From NCBI RefSeq assembly GCF_051622035.1, contig NC_135355.1:29792986-29856985 (forward strand): a DNA stretch of 64,000 bases, read 5' to 3'. The stretch is from Arctopsyche grandis. Taxonomy: Eukaryota; Arthropoda; Insecta; Trichoptera; Hydropsychidae. Numbering within the stretch: position 1 is the stretch's first letter; each line of letters opens with the position of its first letter. The notes beneath the pieces were generated by a model. That model worked only from the letters and a program-made list of their open reading frames with translations, was not told the origin of the DNA and did no database searches. Below are positions 31,171 to 44,760 of this stretch, in pieces. Both the position numbers and the translations under genes were made by a program.

Positions 31171-32105
31171 AATCGTACAATCTCGAATTCTTTGATTTCG
31201 GAGATGGTTGGGCTAGGTAGTGTAGGGTTTGGTGAGGTTAGTGAGTTTTGTGGTAATCTTACAATCTAGAATTCATTGAATTCGGTGTTGTTTAGGTAAG
31301 TTTGGGTTAGTTTATGTGAGGTAAGCGAGTTTTTTGTAAATTTTACAATCTCGAATTCTTTGATTTCGGTGATGGTTAGGTTAGGTGGGCTTAGGTTTCG
31401 TGAAGTAAGCGAGTTTTGTGTATAACTTACAATCTCGAATTCTTTGATTTCGGTGATGGTTAGGTTAGGTTGGGTTAAGTTTCGTGAGTTTAGAGAAAAT
31501 CGTACAATCTCGAATTCTTTGATTTCGGTGATTGTTAGGTTAGGTTGGGTTAGGTTTGGTGAGGTTAGCACGTTTTGTGTATACTTTTGTAATGTCGAAT
31601 CTTTTGATTTCGGGGATGGTAAGGTTAGGTTGGGTTAGGTTTGGTGAGGTTAGCGAGTTTTTTGTATAATTTACAATCTCGATTTCTTTGATATCGGTTA
31701 TGGTGAGGATAGGTTGGGATAGGTTTCGTGAGGTAAGCGAATTTTGTGTTAATCTAAAAATCTCGAATTATTTGATTTCGGTGATGGCTAGGTTAGGTTG
31801 GGTTAGGTTTCGTGAGTTTTGTGAAAATCTTACAATCTCGAATTCTTTGATTTCGGTGATGGTAAGGTTAGGTTGGGTTAGGTTTGGTGAGGTTAGCACG
31901 TATTGTGTATATTTTTGCAATGTCGTAATCTTTGATTTCGGTGATGGTTGTGTAAGGTAGGGTCAGGTTTGGTGAGTACAGCGAGTTTTGTGTAATACAT
32001 TCTCGAATTCTTTGATTTCGGTGATGGTTAGGTTAGGTTGGGTTAAGTTTCGTGAGTTTTGTGAAAATCTTACAATCTCGAATTCTTTGATTTCGGTGAT
32101 GGTTA
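29500..32105 (+). repeat. 2606-bp higher-order repeat, copy 1
   Basis: About 31 monomers recur 2606 bp downstream (30,054 to 32,660; 30,761 to 33,367; 31,266 to 33,872). The end coordinates are approximate because monomers around the junction are nearly identical. Confidence 0.82.
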
Positions 32106-34411
32106 GGTTAGGTTGGGTTAGGTTTGGTGAGGTTAGCGAGTTTTGTGTAATACAATCTCGAATTCTTTGATTTCGGTGATGGTTTCGTTAGGTTGGGTTA
32201 GGTTTCAAGAGGTTGGCGAATTTTGTGTATAACTAACAATCTCGAATTCTTTGATTTCGGTGATGGTTAGGTTTGGTGAGGTTAGCGAGTTTTGTGTAAT
32301 ACAATAACGAATTCTTTGACTTCGGTGATTGCTACGTTAGGTTGGCTTAGGTTTGGGGAGGTTAGCGAGTTTTTTGTTATACAATCTCGAATTCTTTGAA
32401 TTCGGTGATGGCTAGGTTAGGTTGGATTAGTTTTGGTGAGGTTAGCGAGTTTTGTGTAATACAATAACGAATTCTTTGACTTCGGTGATTGCTAGGTTAG
32501 GTTGGGTTAGGTTTGGTGAGGTAAGCGAGTTTTTTGTTATACAATCTCGAATTCTTTGAATTCGGTGATGGCTAGGTTAGGTTGGATTGGTTTGGTGAGG
32601 TTAAGGAGTTTTGTGAAAATCTTACAATCTCGAATTCTTTGATTTCAGTGATGGTTAGGTTAAGTTGGGCTAGGTTTGGTGAGGTTAGCACGTTTTGTGT
32701 ATATTTTTGCAATGTCGAATTCTTTGAGTTTGGTGATGGTTAGGTTAGGTTGGGTTAGTTTTCGTGAGGTTAGCAAGTTTTGTGTATATCTTACAATCTC
32801 GAATTCTTTGATTTCGGTGATGGTTAGGTTAGGTTGTGTTAGGTTTGGTGAGGTTTGCACGGTTTGTGTATATTTTTTCAATGTCGAATTCTTTAATTTC
32901 GGTGATGGTTTGGTTAGGTTGGGTTAGGTTTCGTGAGGTCAGGGAGTTTTGTGAAAATCTTACAATCTCGAATTCTTTGATATCGGTGATGGTTAGGTTA
33001 GGTTGGGTTAGGTTTAGTGAGGTTAGCACGTTTTGGGTATATTTTTGCAATGTCGAATTCTTTGATTTCGGTGATGGTGAGGTTAGGTTGTGTTCGGTTT
33101 CACGAGGTTAGCGAGTTCTGTGTATTTCTAACAATCTCAAATTCTTTGATTTCGGTGATGGTTAGGTTAGGTTGGGTTAGGTTTGGTGAGGTTAGCACGT
33201 ATTGTGTATATTTTTGCAATGTCGAATTCTTTGATTTCGGTGATGGTTGTGTAAGGTAGGGTCAGGTTTTGTGAGTACAGCGAGTTTTGTGTAATACATT
33301 CTCGAATTCTTTGATTTCGGTGATGGCTAGGTTAGGTTGGGTTAGGTTTGGTGAGGTTAGCGAGTTTTGTGTAATACAATCTCGAATTCTTTGATTTCGG
33401 TGATCGCTAGCTTAGGTTGGGTTAGGTTTAGTGAGGTAAGCGAGTTTTGTGTAAATCTTACAATCTCGAATTCTTTGATTTCGGTGATGTTTAGGTTAGG
33501 TTGGGTTAGGTTTAGTGAGGTTAGCGAGTTTTGTGTATATCTAACAATCTCGAATTCTTTGAATTCAGTGATGGCTAGGTTAGGTTGGGTTAGGTTTGGT
33601 GAGGTTAGCGAGTTTTGTGTAATACAATCTCGAATTCTTTGATTTCGGTGATGTTTAGGTTAGGTTGGGTTAGGTTTCGTGAGGTTAGCGAGTTTTGTGT
33701 ATAACCTACATTCTCGAATTCTTTGATTTCGGTGATGGTTAGGTTAGGTTGGGTTAAGTTTCGTGAGTTTTGTGAAAATCGTACAATCTCGAATTCTTTG
33801 ATTTCGGAGATGGTTTGGTTAGGTAGTGTAGGGTTTGGTGAGGTTAGTGAGTTTTGTGGTAATCTTACAATCTAGAATTCATTGAATTCGGTGTTGTTTA
33901 GGTAAGTTTGGGTTAGTTTATGTGAGGTAAGCGAGTTTTTTGTAAATTTTACAATCTCGAATTCTTTGATTTCGGTGATGGTTAGGTAAGGTGGGCTTAG
34001 GTTTCGTGAAGTAAGCGAGTTTTGTGTATAACTTACAATCTCGAATTCTTTGATTTCGGTGATGGTTAGGTTAGGTTGGGTTAAGTTTCGTGAGTTTAGA
34101 GAAAATCGTACAATCTCGAATTCTTTGATTTCGGTGATTGTTAGGTTAGGTTGGGTTAGGTTTGGTGAGGTTAGCACGTTTTGTGTATACTTTTGTAATG
34201 TCGAATCTTTTGATTTCGGGGATGGTAAGGTTAGGTTGGGTTAGGTTTGGTGAGGTTAGCGAGTTTTTTGTATAATTTACAATCTCGATTTCTTTGATAT
34301 CGGTTATGGTGAGGATAGGTTGGGATAGGTTTCGTGAGGTAAGCGAATTTTGTGTTAATCTAAAAATCTCGAATTATTTGATTTCGGTGATGGCTAGGTT
34401 AGGTTGGGTTA
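32106..34411 (+). repeat. 2606-bp higher-order repeat, copy 2 (shortened)
   Basis: Copy of 29,500-31,805. The match ends at about 34,411, where the following monomer is of the 85-bp type instead of the 75-bp type. Confidence 0.82.
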
Positions 34412-35189
34412 GGTTTGGTGAGATCAGCACGTTTTGTGTATATTTTTGCAATGTCGAATTCTTTGATTTCGGTGATGGTTAGGTTAGATTGGGTTAGTTT
34501 TCGTGAGGTTAGCGAGATTTGTGTATATCTAACAATCTCGAATTCTTTGACTTCGGTGATGGTTAGGTTAGGTGGGCTTAAGTTTCGTGAAGTTAGCGAG
34601 TTTTGTGTATAACTAACAATCTCGAATTCTTTGATTTCGGTGATGGTTAGGTTAGGTTGGGTTAAGTTTCGTGAGTTTTGTGAAAATCTTACAATTTCGA
34701 ATTCTTTAATTTCGGTGATGGTTAGTTTAGGTTGGGTTAGGTTTGGTGAGGTTAACGAGTTTTGTGAAAATCTTACAATCTCGAATTCTTTGATTTCGGT
34801 GATGGTTAGGTTAGGTTGGGTTAGGTTTCGTGAGTTTTGTGAAAATCGTACAATCTCGAATTCTTTGATTTCGGAGATGGTTAGGTTAGGTTGGGTTAAG
34901 TTTCGTGAGGTTTGCGAAAATCTTACAATCTCGATTTCGGTGATGGTTAGGTTAGGTTGGGTTAGGTTTGGTGAGATTAGCACGTTTTGTGTATATTTTT
35001 GCAATGTCGAATTCTTTGATTTCGGTGATGGTTGTGTAAGGTAGGGTAAGGTTTGGTGAGGTCAGCGAGTTTTGTGTAATACATTCTCGAATTCTTTGAT
35101 TTCGGTGATGGCTTGGTTAGGTTGGGTTAGGTTTGGTGAGGTTTGCGAGTTTTGTGTAATTTATTCTTGAATTCTTTGATTTCTGTGAT

Positions 35190-35750
35190 GGCTAGGTTAG
35201 GTTGGGGTAGGTTTGTGAGGTAAGCGAGTTTTGTGAAAATTTTACAATCTCGAATTCTTTGATTTCGGTGATGGTAAGGTTAGGTTGGGTTAGGTTTGGT
35301 GGGGTTAGCGAGTTTTGTGAAAATTTTACAATCTCGAATTCTTTGATTTCGGTGATGGTTAGGTTAGGTTGGGTTAGGTTTGGTAAGGTTAGCACGTTTT
35401 GTGTATATTTTTGTAATGTCGAATCTTTTGATATCGGTGATGGTAAGGTTAGGTTGGGGTAGGTTTGTGAGGTAAGCGAGTTTTGTGAAAATTTTACAAT
35501 CTCGAATTCTTTGATATCGGTTATGGTGAGGTTAGGTTGGGATAGGTTTCGTGAGGTAAGCGAATTTTGTGTTAATCTTACAATCTCGAATTATTTGATT
35601 TCGGTGATGGCTAGGTTAGGTTGGGTTAGGTTTGGTGAGATAAGCACGTTTTGTGTATATTTTTGCAATGTCGAATTCTTTGATTTCGGGGATGGTTAGG
35701 TGAGGTTGGGTTAGTTTTCGTGAGGTTAGCGAGATTTGTGTATATCTAAC
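35190..35750 (+). repeat. Segment duplicated at +2617 bp
   Basis: The monomer run here recurs at 37,807-38,367 with a constant 2617-bp offset (35,192 to 37,809; 35,511 to 38,128). The flanking runs have been shuffled by further exchanges (for example 39,052 and 40,444, offset 1392). Confidence 0.75.
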
Positions 35751-38700
35751 AATCTCGAATTCTTTGACTTCGGTGATGGTTAGGTTAGGTGGGCTTAAGT
35801 TTCGTGAAGTTAGCGAGTTTTGTGTATAACTAACAATCTCGAATTCTTTGATTTCGGTGATGGTTAGGTTAGGTTGGGTTAAGTTTCGTGAGTTTTGTGA
35901 AAATCTTACAATTTCGAATTCTTTAATTTCGGTGATGGTTAGTTTAGGTTGGGTTAGGTTTGGTGAGGTTAACGAGTTTTGTGAAAATCTTACAATCTCG
36001 AATTCTTTGATTTCGGTGATGGTTAGGTTAGGTTGGGTTAGGTTTCGTGAGTTTTGTGAAAATCGTACAATCTCGAATTCTTTGATTTCGGAGATGGTTG
36101 GGTTAGGTAGTGTAGGGTTTGGTGAGGTTAGTGAGTTTTGTGGTAATCTTACAATATGGAATTCATTGAATTCGGTGTTGTTTAGGTAAGTTTGGGTTAG
36201 TTTATGTGAGGTACGCGAGTTTTGTGAAAATTTTACAATCTCGAATTCTTTGATTTCGGTGATGGTTAGGTTAGGTTGGGTTAAGTTTCGTGAGTTTTGT
36301 GAAAATCGTACAATCTCGAATTCTTTGATTTCGGAGATGGTTGGGTTAGGTAGTGTAGGGTTTGGTGAGGTTAGTGAGTTTTGTGGTAATCTTACAATAT
36401 GGAATTCATTGAATTCGGTGTTGTTTAGGTAAGTTTGGGTTAGTTTATGTGAGGTAAGCGAGTTTTTTGTAAATTTTACAATCTCGAATTCTTTGATTTC
36501 GGTGATGGTTAGGTTAGGTGGGCTTGGGTTTCGTGAAGTAAGCGAGTTTTGTGTATAACTTACAATCTCGAATTCTTTGATTTCGGTGATGGTTAGGTTA
36601 GGTTGGGTTAAGTTTCGTGAGTTTTGTGAAAATCGTACAATCTCGAATTCTTTGATTTCGGTGATGGTTAGGTTAGGTTGGGTTAGGTTTGGTGAGGTTA
36701 GCGAGTTTTGTGAAAATCTTACAATCTCGGATTCTTTGAATTCGGTAATGGCTAGGTTAGGTTGGGTTAGGTTTGGGTGAGGTTAACGAGTTTTGTGAAA
36801 ATCTTACAATCTCGAATTCATTGATTTCGGTGATGGTTAGGTTAGGATGGGTTAGGTTTGGTGAGGTTAACAAGTTTTGTGAAAATCTTAAAATCTCGAA
36901 TTCTTTGATTTCGGTGATGGTTAGGTTAGGTTGGGTTAAGTTTGGTGAGGTTAGCGAGTTTTGTGAAAATTTTACAATCTCGAATTCTTTGATTTCGGTG
37001 ATGGTAAGGTTAGGTTGGGTTTGGTTTGGTAAGGTTAGCACGTTTTGTGTATATTTTTGCAATATCGAATTATTTGATTTCGGAGATGGTTGGGTTAGGT
37101 AGGGTAGAGTTTGGTGAGTTAAGCGAGTTTTGTGTAATACATTCTCGAATTATTTGATTTCGGTGATGGCTAGGTTAGGTTGGGTTAGGTTTGGTGAGGT
37201 TAGCGAGTTTTGTTTAATTCTTACAATCTCGTATTCTTAGATTTCGGTGATGGTTAGGTTAGGTTGGGTTAGGTTTGGTGATATAAGCACGTTTTGTGTA
37301 AATTTTTGCAAAGTCGAATTCTTTGATTTCAGTGATGGTTAGGTTAAGTTGGGTTAGGTTTCGTGAGGTAAGCGAGTTTTGTGTATAACCTACATTCTCG
37401 AATTCTTTGATTTCGGTGATGGTTAGGTTAGGTTGGGTTAAGTTTCGTGAGTTTTGTGAAAATCTTACAATCTCGAATTCTTTGATTTCGGTGATGGTTA
37501 GGTTAGGTTGGGTTAAGTTTCGTAAGGTTTGCGAAAATCTTACAATCTCGATTTCGGTGATGGTTAGGTTAGGTTGGGTTAGGTTTGGTGAGATTAGCAC
37601 GTTTTGTGTATATTTTTGCAATGTCGAATTCTTTGATTTCGGTGATGGTTGTGTAAGGTAGGGTAAGGTTTGGTGAGGTCAGCGAGTTTTGTGTAATACA
37701 TTCTCGAATTCTTTGATTTCGGTGATGGCTTGGTTAGGTTGGGTTAGGTTTGGTGAGGTTTGCGAGTTTTGTGTAATTTATTCTTGAATTCTTTGATTTC
37801 TGTGATGGCTAGGTTAGGTTGGGGTAGGTTTGTGAGGTAAGCGAGTTTTGTGAAAATTTTACAATCTCGAATTCTTTGATTTCGGTGATGGTTAGGTTAG
37901 GTTGGGTTAGGTTTGGTGGGGTTAGCGAGTTTTGTGAAAATTTTACAATCTCGAATTCTTTGATTTCGGTGATGGTTAGGTTAGGTTGGGTTAGGTTTGG
38001 TAAGGTTAGCACGTTTTGTGTATATTTTTGTAATGTCGAATCTTTTGATATCGGTGATGGTAAGGTTAGGTTGGGGTAGGTTTGTGAGGTAAGCGAGTTT
38101 TGTGAAAATTTTACAATCTCGAATTCTTTGATATCGGTTATGGTGAGGTTAGGTTGGGATAGGTTTCGTGAGGTAAGCGAATTTTGTGTTAATCTTACAA
38201 TCTCGAATTATTTGATTTCGGTGATGGCTAGGTTAGGTTGGGTTAGGTTTGGTGAGATAAGCACGTTTTGTGTATATTTTTGCAATGTCGAATTCTTTGA
38301 TTTCGGGGATGGTTAGGTGAGGTTGGGTTAGTTTTCGTGAGGTTAGCGAGATTTGTGTATATCTTACAATCTCGAATTCTTTGATTTCGGTGATGGTTAG
38401 GTTAGGTTATGTTAGGTTTGGTGAGGTTAGCACGTTTTGTGTATGTTTTTTCAATGTCGAATTCTTTGATTTCGGTGATGGTTAGGTTAGGTTGGGTTAG
38501 GTTTGGTGAGGTTAGCGAGTTTTGTGAAAATTTTACAATTTCGAATTCTTTGATTTCGGTGATGGTAAGGTTAGGTTGGGTAAGGAATGGTGAGGTTAGC
38601 GAGTTTTGTGAAAATTTTACAATCTCGTATTCTTTGATTTCGGTGATGGTTAGGTTAGGCAAGGTTAGGTTTGGTGAGGTTAGCACGTTTTGTGTATATT

Positions 38701-40919
38701 TTTGCAATATCGAATTATTTGATTTCGGAGATGGTTGGGTTTGGAAGGGGAAGGTTTGGTGAGGTTAGCGAGTTTTGTGTAATACATTCTCGAATTATTT
38801 GATTTCGGTGATGGCTAGGTTAGGTTGGGTTAGGTTTGGTGAGATCTGCACGTTTTGTGTATATTTTTGCAATGTCGAATTCTTTGATTTCGGTGATGGT
38901 TAGGTTAGATTGGGTTAGTTTTCGTGAGGTTAGCGAGATTTGTGTATATCTAACAATCACGAATTCTTTGACTTCGGTGATGGTTAGGTTAGGTGGGCTT
39001 AAGTTTCGTGAAGTTAGCAAGTTTTGTGTATAACTTACAATCTCGAATTCTTTGATTTCGGTGATGGTTAGGTTAGGTTGGGTTAAGTTTCGTGAGTTTT
39101 GTGAAAATCTTACAATTTCGAATTCTTTAATTTCGGTGATGGTTAGTTTAGGTTGGGTTAGGTTTGGTGAGGTTAACGAGTTTTGTGAAAATCTTACAAT
39201 CTCGAATTCTTTGATTTCGGTGATGGTTAGGTTAGGTTGGGTTAAGTTTCGTGAGTTTTGTGAAAATCGTACAATCTCGAATTCTTTGATTTCGGTGATG
39301 GTTAGATTAGGTTGGGTTAGGTTTGGTGAGGTTAGCGAGTTTTGTGAAAATCTTACAATCTCGGATTCTATGAATTCGGTAATGGCTAGGTTAGGTTGGG
39401 TTAGGTTTGGGTGAGGTTAACGAGTTTTGTGAAAATCTTACAATCTCGAATTCTTTGATTTCGGTGATGGTTAGGTTAGGTTGGGTAAGGTTTAGTAAGG
39501 TGAGCGAGTTTTGTGAAAATCTTACAATCTCGAATTCATTGATTTCGGTGATGGTTAGGTTAGGTTGGGTTAGGTTTGGTGAGGTTAACGAGTTTTGTGA
39601 AAATCTTACAATCTCGAATTCTTTGATTTCGGTGATGGTTAGGTTAGGTTGGGTTAGGTTTCGTGAGGTTAGCGAGTTTTGTAAAAATTTTACAATCTCG
39701 AATTCTTTGATTTCGGTGATGGTTAGGTTAGGTTGGGTTAGGTTTGGTAAGGTTAGCACGTTTTGTGTATATTTTTGCAATATCGAATTATTTGATTTCG
39801 GAGATGGTTGGGTTAGGTAGGGTAGAGTTTGGTGAGTTAAGCGAGTTTTGTGTAATACATTCTCGAATTATTTGATTTCGGTGATGGCTAGGTTAGGTTG
39901 GGTTAGGTTTGGTGAGGTAAGCGAGTTTTGTTTAATTCTTACAATCTCGTATTCTTAGATTTCGGTGATGGTTAGGTTAGGTTGGGTTAGGTTTGGTGAT
40001 TTAAGCACGTTTTGTGTAAATTTTTGCAAAGTCGAATTCTTTGATTTCAGTGATGGTTAGGGTAGGTTGGGTTAGGTTTCGTGAGGTTAGCGAGTTTTGT
40101 ATATAACCTACATTCTCGATTTCTTTGATTTCGGTGATGGTTAGGTTAGGTTGGGTTAAGTTTCGTGAGTTTTGTGAAAATCTTACAATCTCGAATTCTT
40201 TGATTTCGGTGATTGTTAGGTTAAGTTGGGTTAGGTTTGGTGAGGTTAGCACGTTTTGTGTATATTTTTGCAATGTCGAATTCTTTGATTTCGGTGATGT
40301 TAAGGTTAGGTTGGGTTAGGTTTCGTGAGGTTAGCGAGTTTTGTGTATAACCTGCATTCTCGAATTCTTTGATTTCGGTGATGGTTAGGTAAGGTTGGGT
40401 TAAGTTTCGTGAGTTTTGTGAAAATCTTACAATCTCGAATTCTTTGATTTCGGTGATGGTTAGGTTAGGTTGGGTTAAGTTTCGTGAGTTTTGTGAAAAT
40501 CTTACAATTTCGAATTCTTTAATTTCGGTGATGGTTAGTTTAGGTTGGGTTAGGTTTGGTGAGGTTAACGAGTTTTGTGAAAATCTTACAATCTCGAATT
40601 CTTTGATTTCGGTGATGGTTAGGTTAGGTTGGGTTAAGTTTCGTGAGTTTTGTGAAAATCGTACAATCTCGAATTCTTTGATTTCGGTGATGGTTAGGTT
40701 AGGTTGGGTTAGGTTTGGTGAGGTTAGCGAGTTTTGTGAAAATCTTACAATCTCGGATTCTATGAATTCGGTAATGGCTAGGTTAGGTTGGGTTAGGTTT
40801 GGGTGAGGTTAACGAGTTTTGTGAAAATCTTACAATCTCGAATTCTTTGATTTCGGTGATGGTTAGGTTAGGTTGGGTAAGGTTTAGTAAGGTGAGCGAG
40901 TTTTGTGAAAATCTTACAA

Positions 40920-43900
40920 TCTCGAATTCTTTGATATCGGTGATTGTTAGGTTAGGTTGGGTTAGGTTTGGTGAGGTTAGCACGTTTTGGGTATATTTTT
41001 GCAATGTCGAATTTTTTGATTTCGGTGATGGTGAGGTTAGGTTGTGTTCGGTTTCACGAGGTTAGCGAGTTCTGTGTATTTCTAACAATCTCAAATTCTT
41101 TGATTTCGGTGATGGTTAGGTTAGGTTGGGTTAGGTTTGGTGAGGTTAGCGAGTTTTGTGTAAATCTTACAATCTCGAATTCATTGATTTCGGAGATGGT
41201 TGGGTTAGGTAGGGAAAGATTTGGTGAGGTTAGTGAGTTTTGTGTAATACAATCTTGAATTCTTTGATTTCGGTGATGGTTAAGTTAGGTTGGGTTAGGT
41301 TTCGTTAGGTAAGCGAATTTTGTGTTAATCTTACAATCTCGAATTCTTTGATTTCGGTGATGGTTTGGTTAGGTTTCGTGAGGTTAGCGAATTTTGTGTA
41401 TAACTGACAATCTCGAATACTTTTATTTCGGAGATGGTTGGGTTAGTTTGGGTAAGGTTTGGTGAGGTTAGTGAATTTTGTGTATTTCTTACAATCTCGA
41501 ATTCTTTGATTTCGGAGATGGTTGGGTTAGGTTGGGTAAGGTTTGGTGAGGTTAGTGAGTTTTGTGTAATACAATCACGAATTCTTTGACTTCGGTGATT
41601 GCTAGGTAAGGTTGGGTTAGGTTTGGTGAGGTTAGTGAGATATTTGTAATACAATCTCGATTTTTTTGATTTCGGTGATGGTTAGGTTAGGTTGGGTTAG
41701 GTTTGGTGAGGTTAGCGAGTTTTGTGAAAATCTTACAATCTCGAATTCTTTGATTTCGGTGATGGTTAGGTAAGGTTGGGTTAGGTTTGGGGAAGTTAGC
41801 ACGTTTTATGTATATTTTTGCAATGTCGAATTCTTTATTTTCGGTGATGGTTAGGTTAGGTTGGGTTAAGTTTGGTGAGATTAGCACGCTTTGCGTATAT
41901 TTTTGCAATGTCCAATTCTTTGATTTTGGTAATGGTTAGGTAAGGTTGGGTTAGGTTTCGTAAGGTAAGCGAGTTTTGTGTATATCTTACAATCTCGAAT
42001 TCTTTGAATTCGGTGAAGGCAAGGTTAGGTTGGGTTAGGTTTGGTGAGGTTAACGAGTTTTGTGAAAATCTTACAATCTCGATTTCGGTGATGGTTAGGT
42101 TAGGTTGGGTTACGTTTGGTGAGATTAGCACGCTTTGCGTATATTTTTGCAATGTCCAATTCTTTGATTTTGGTAATGGTTAGGTAAGGTTGGGTTAGGT
42201 TTCGTAAGGTAAGCGAGTTTTGTGTATATCTTACAATCTCGAATTCTTTGAATTCGGTGAAGGCAAGGTTAGGTTGGGTTAGGTTTGGTGAGGTTAACGA
42301 GTTTTGTGAAAATCTAACAATCTCGAATTCTTTGATTTCGGTGATGGTTAGGTTAGGTTGGGTTAGGTTTGGTGAGGTTAGCACGTTTTGTGTATAACCT
42401 ACATACTCGAATTCTTTGATTTCGGTGATGGTTAGGTTAGGTTGGGTTAAGTTTCGTGAGTTTTGTGAAAATCTTACAATCTCGAATTCTTTGATTTCGG
42501 TGATGGTTAGGTTAGGTTGGGTTAGGTTTGGTGAGGTTAGCACGTATTGTGTATATTTTTGCAATGTCGTAATCTTTGATTTCGGTGATGGTTGTGTAAG
42601 GTAGGGTCAGGTTTGGTGAGTACAGCGAGTTTTGTGTAATACATTCTCGAATTCTATGATTTCGGTGATGGCTAGGTTAGGTTGGGTTAGGTTTGGTGAG
42701 GTTAGCGAGTTTTGTGTAATACAATCTCGAATTCTTTGATTTCGGTGATCGCTAGCTTAGGTTGGGTTTGGTTTAGTGAGGTAAGCGAGTTTTGTGTAAA
42801 TCTTACAATCTCGAATTCTTTGATTTCGGTGATGTTTAGGTTAGGTTGGGTTAGGTTTCGTGAGGTTAGCGAGTTTTGTGTATAACTGACAATCTCGAAT
42901 TCTTTATATCGGTGATGGCTAGGTTAGGTTGGGTTAGGTTTAGTGAGGTTAGTACGTTTTATGTATATTTTTGCAATGTCGAATTCTTTGATTTTGGTAA
43001 TGGTTAGGTTAGGTTGGGTTAGGTTTCGTGAGGTTAGCGAGTTTTGTGTATATCTAACAATCTCGAATTCTTTGAATTCGGTGATGGCTAGGTTAGGTTG
43101 GGTTAGGTTTGGTGAGGTTAGCGAGTTTTGTGTAATACAATCTCGAATTCTTTGATTTCGGTGATGGTTTCGTTAGGTTGGGTTAGGTTTCAAGAGGTTG
43201 GCGAATTTTGTGTATAACTAACAATCTCGAATTCTTTGATTTCGGTGATGGTTAGGTTTGGTGAGGTTAGCGAGTTTTGTGTAATACAATAACGAATTCT
43301 TTGACTTCGGTGATTGCTACGTTAGGTTGGCTTAGGTTTGGGGAGGTTAGCGAGTTTTTTGTTATACAATCTCGAATTCTTTGAATTCGGTGATGGCTAG
43401 GTTAGGTTGGATTAGTTTTGGTGAGGTTAGCGAGTTTTGTGTAATACAATAACGAATTCTTTGACTTCGGTGATTGCTAGGTTAGGTTGGGTTAGGTTTG
43501 GTGAGGTTAGCGAGTTTTTTGTTATACAATCTCGAATTCTTTGAATTCGGTGATGGCTAGGTTAGGTTGGATTGGTTTGGTGAGGTTAAGGAGTTTTGTG
43601 AAAATCTTACAATCTCGAATTCTTTGATTTCAGTGATGGTTAGGTTAAGTTGGGCTAGGTTTGGTGAGGTTAGCACGTTTTGTGTATATTTTTGCAATGT
43701 CGAATTCTTTGAGTTTGGTGATGGTTAGGTTAGGTTGGGTTAGTTTTCGTGAGGTTAGCAAGTTTCGTGTATATCTTACAATCTCGAATTCTTTGATTTC
43801 GGTGATGGTTAGGTTAGGTTGTGTTAGGTTTGGTGAGGTTTGCACGGTTTGTGTATATTTTTTCAATGTCGAATTCTTTAATTTCGGTGATGGTTTGGTT

Positions 43901-44760
43901 AGGTTGGGTTAGGTTTCGTGAGGTCAGGGAGTTTTGTGAAAATCTTACAATCTCGAATTCTTTGATATCGGTGATGGTTAGGTTAGGTTGGGTTAGGTTT
44001 GGTGAGGTTAGCACGTTTTGGGTATATTTTTGCAATGTCGAATTCTTTGATTTCGGTGATGGTGAGGTTAGGTTGTGTTCGGTTTCACGAGGTTAGCGAG
44101 TTCTGTGTATTTCTAACAATCTCAAATTCTTTGATTTCGGTGATGGTTAGGTTAGGTTGGGTTAGGTTTGGTGAGGTTAGCACGTATTGTGTATATTTTT
44201 GCAATGTCGAATTCTTTGATTTCGGTGATGGTTGTGTAAGGTAGGGTCAGGTTTTGTGAGTACAGCGAGTTTTGTGTAATACATTCTCGAATTCTTTGAT
44301 TTCGGTGATGGCTAGGTTAGGTTGGGTTAGGTTTGGTGAGGTTAGCGAGTTTTGTGTAATACAATCTCGAATTCTTTGATTTCGGTGATCGCTAGCTTAG
44401 GTTGGGTTAGGTTTAGTGAGGTAAGCGAGTTTTGTGTAAATCTTACAATCTCGAATTCTTTGATTTCGGTGATGTTTAGGTTAGGTTGGGTTAGGATTAG
44501 TGAGGTTAGCGAGTTTTGTGTATATCTAACAATCTCGAATTCTTTGAATTCAGTGATGGCTAGGTTAGGTTGGGTTAGGTTTGGTGAGGTTAGCGAGTTT
44601 TGTGTAATACAATCTCGAATTCTTTGATTTCGGTGATGTTTAGGTTAGGTTGGGTTAGGTTTCGTGAGGTTAGCGAGTTTTGTGTATAACCTACATTCTC
44701 GAATTCTTTGATTTCGGTGATGGTTAGGTTAGGTTGGGTTAAGTTTCGTGAGTTTTGTGA
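40920..44760 (+). repeat. Long-range duplicated segment, copy 2
   Basis: Partner of 27,510-31,170, carrying an additional 178-bp (two-monomer) insertion between about 41,860 and 42,100. Only scattered single-base differences are visible. Confidence 0.82.
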
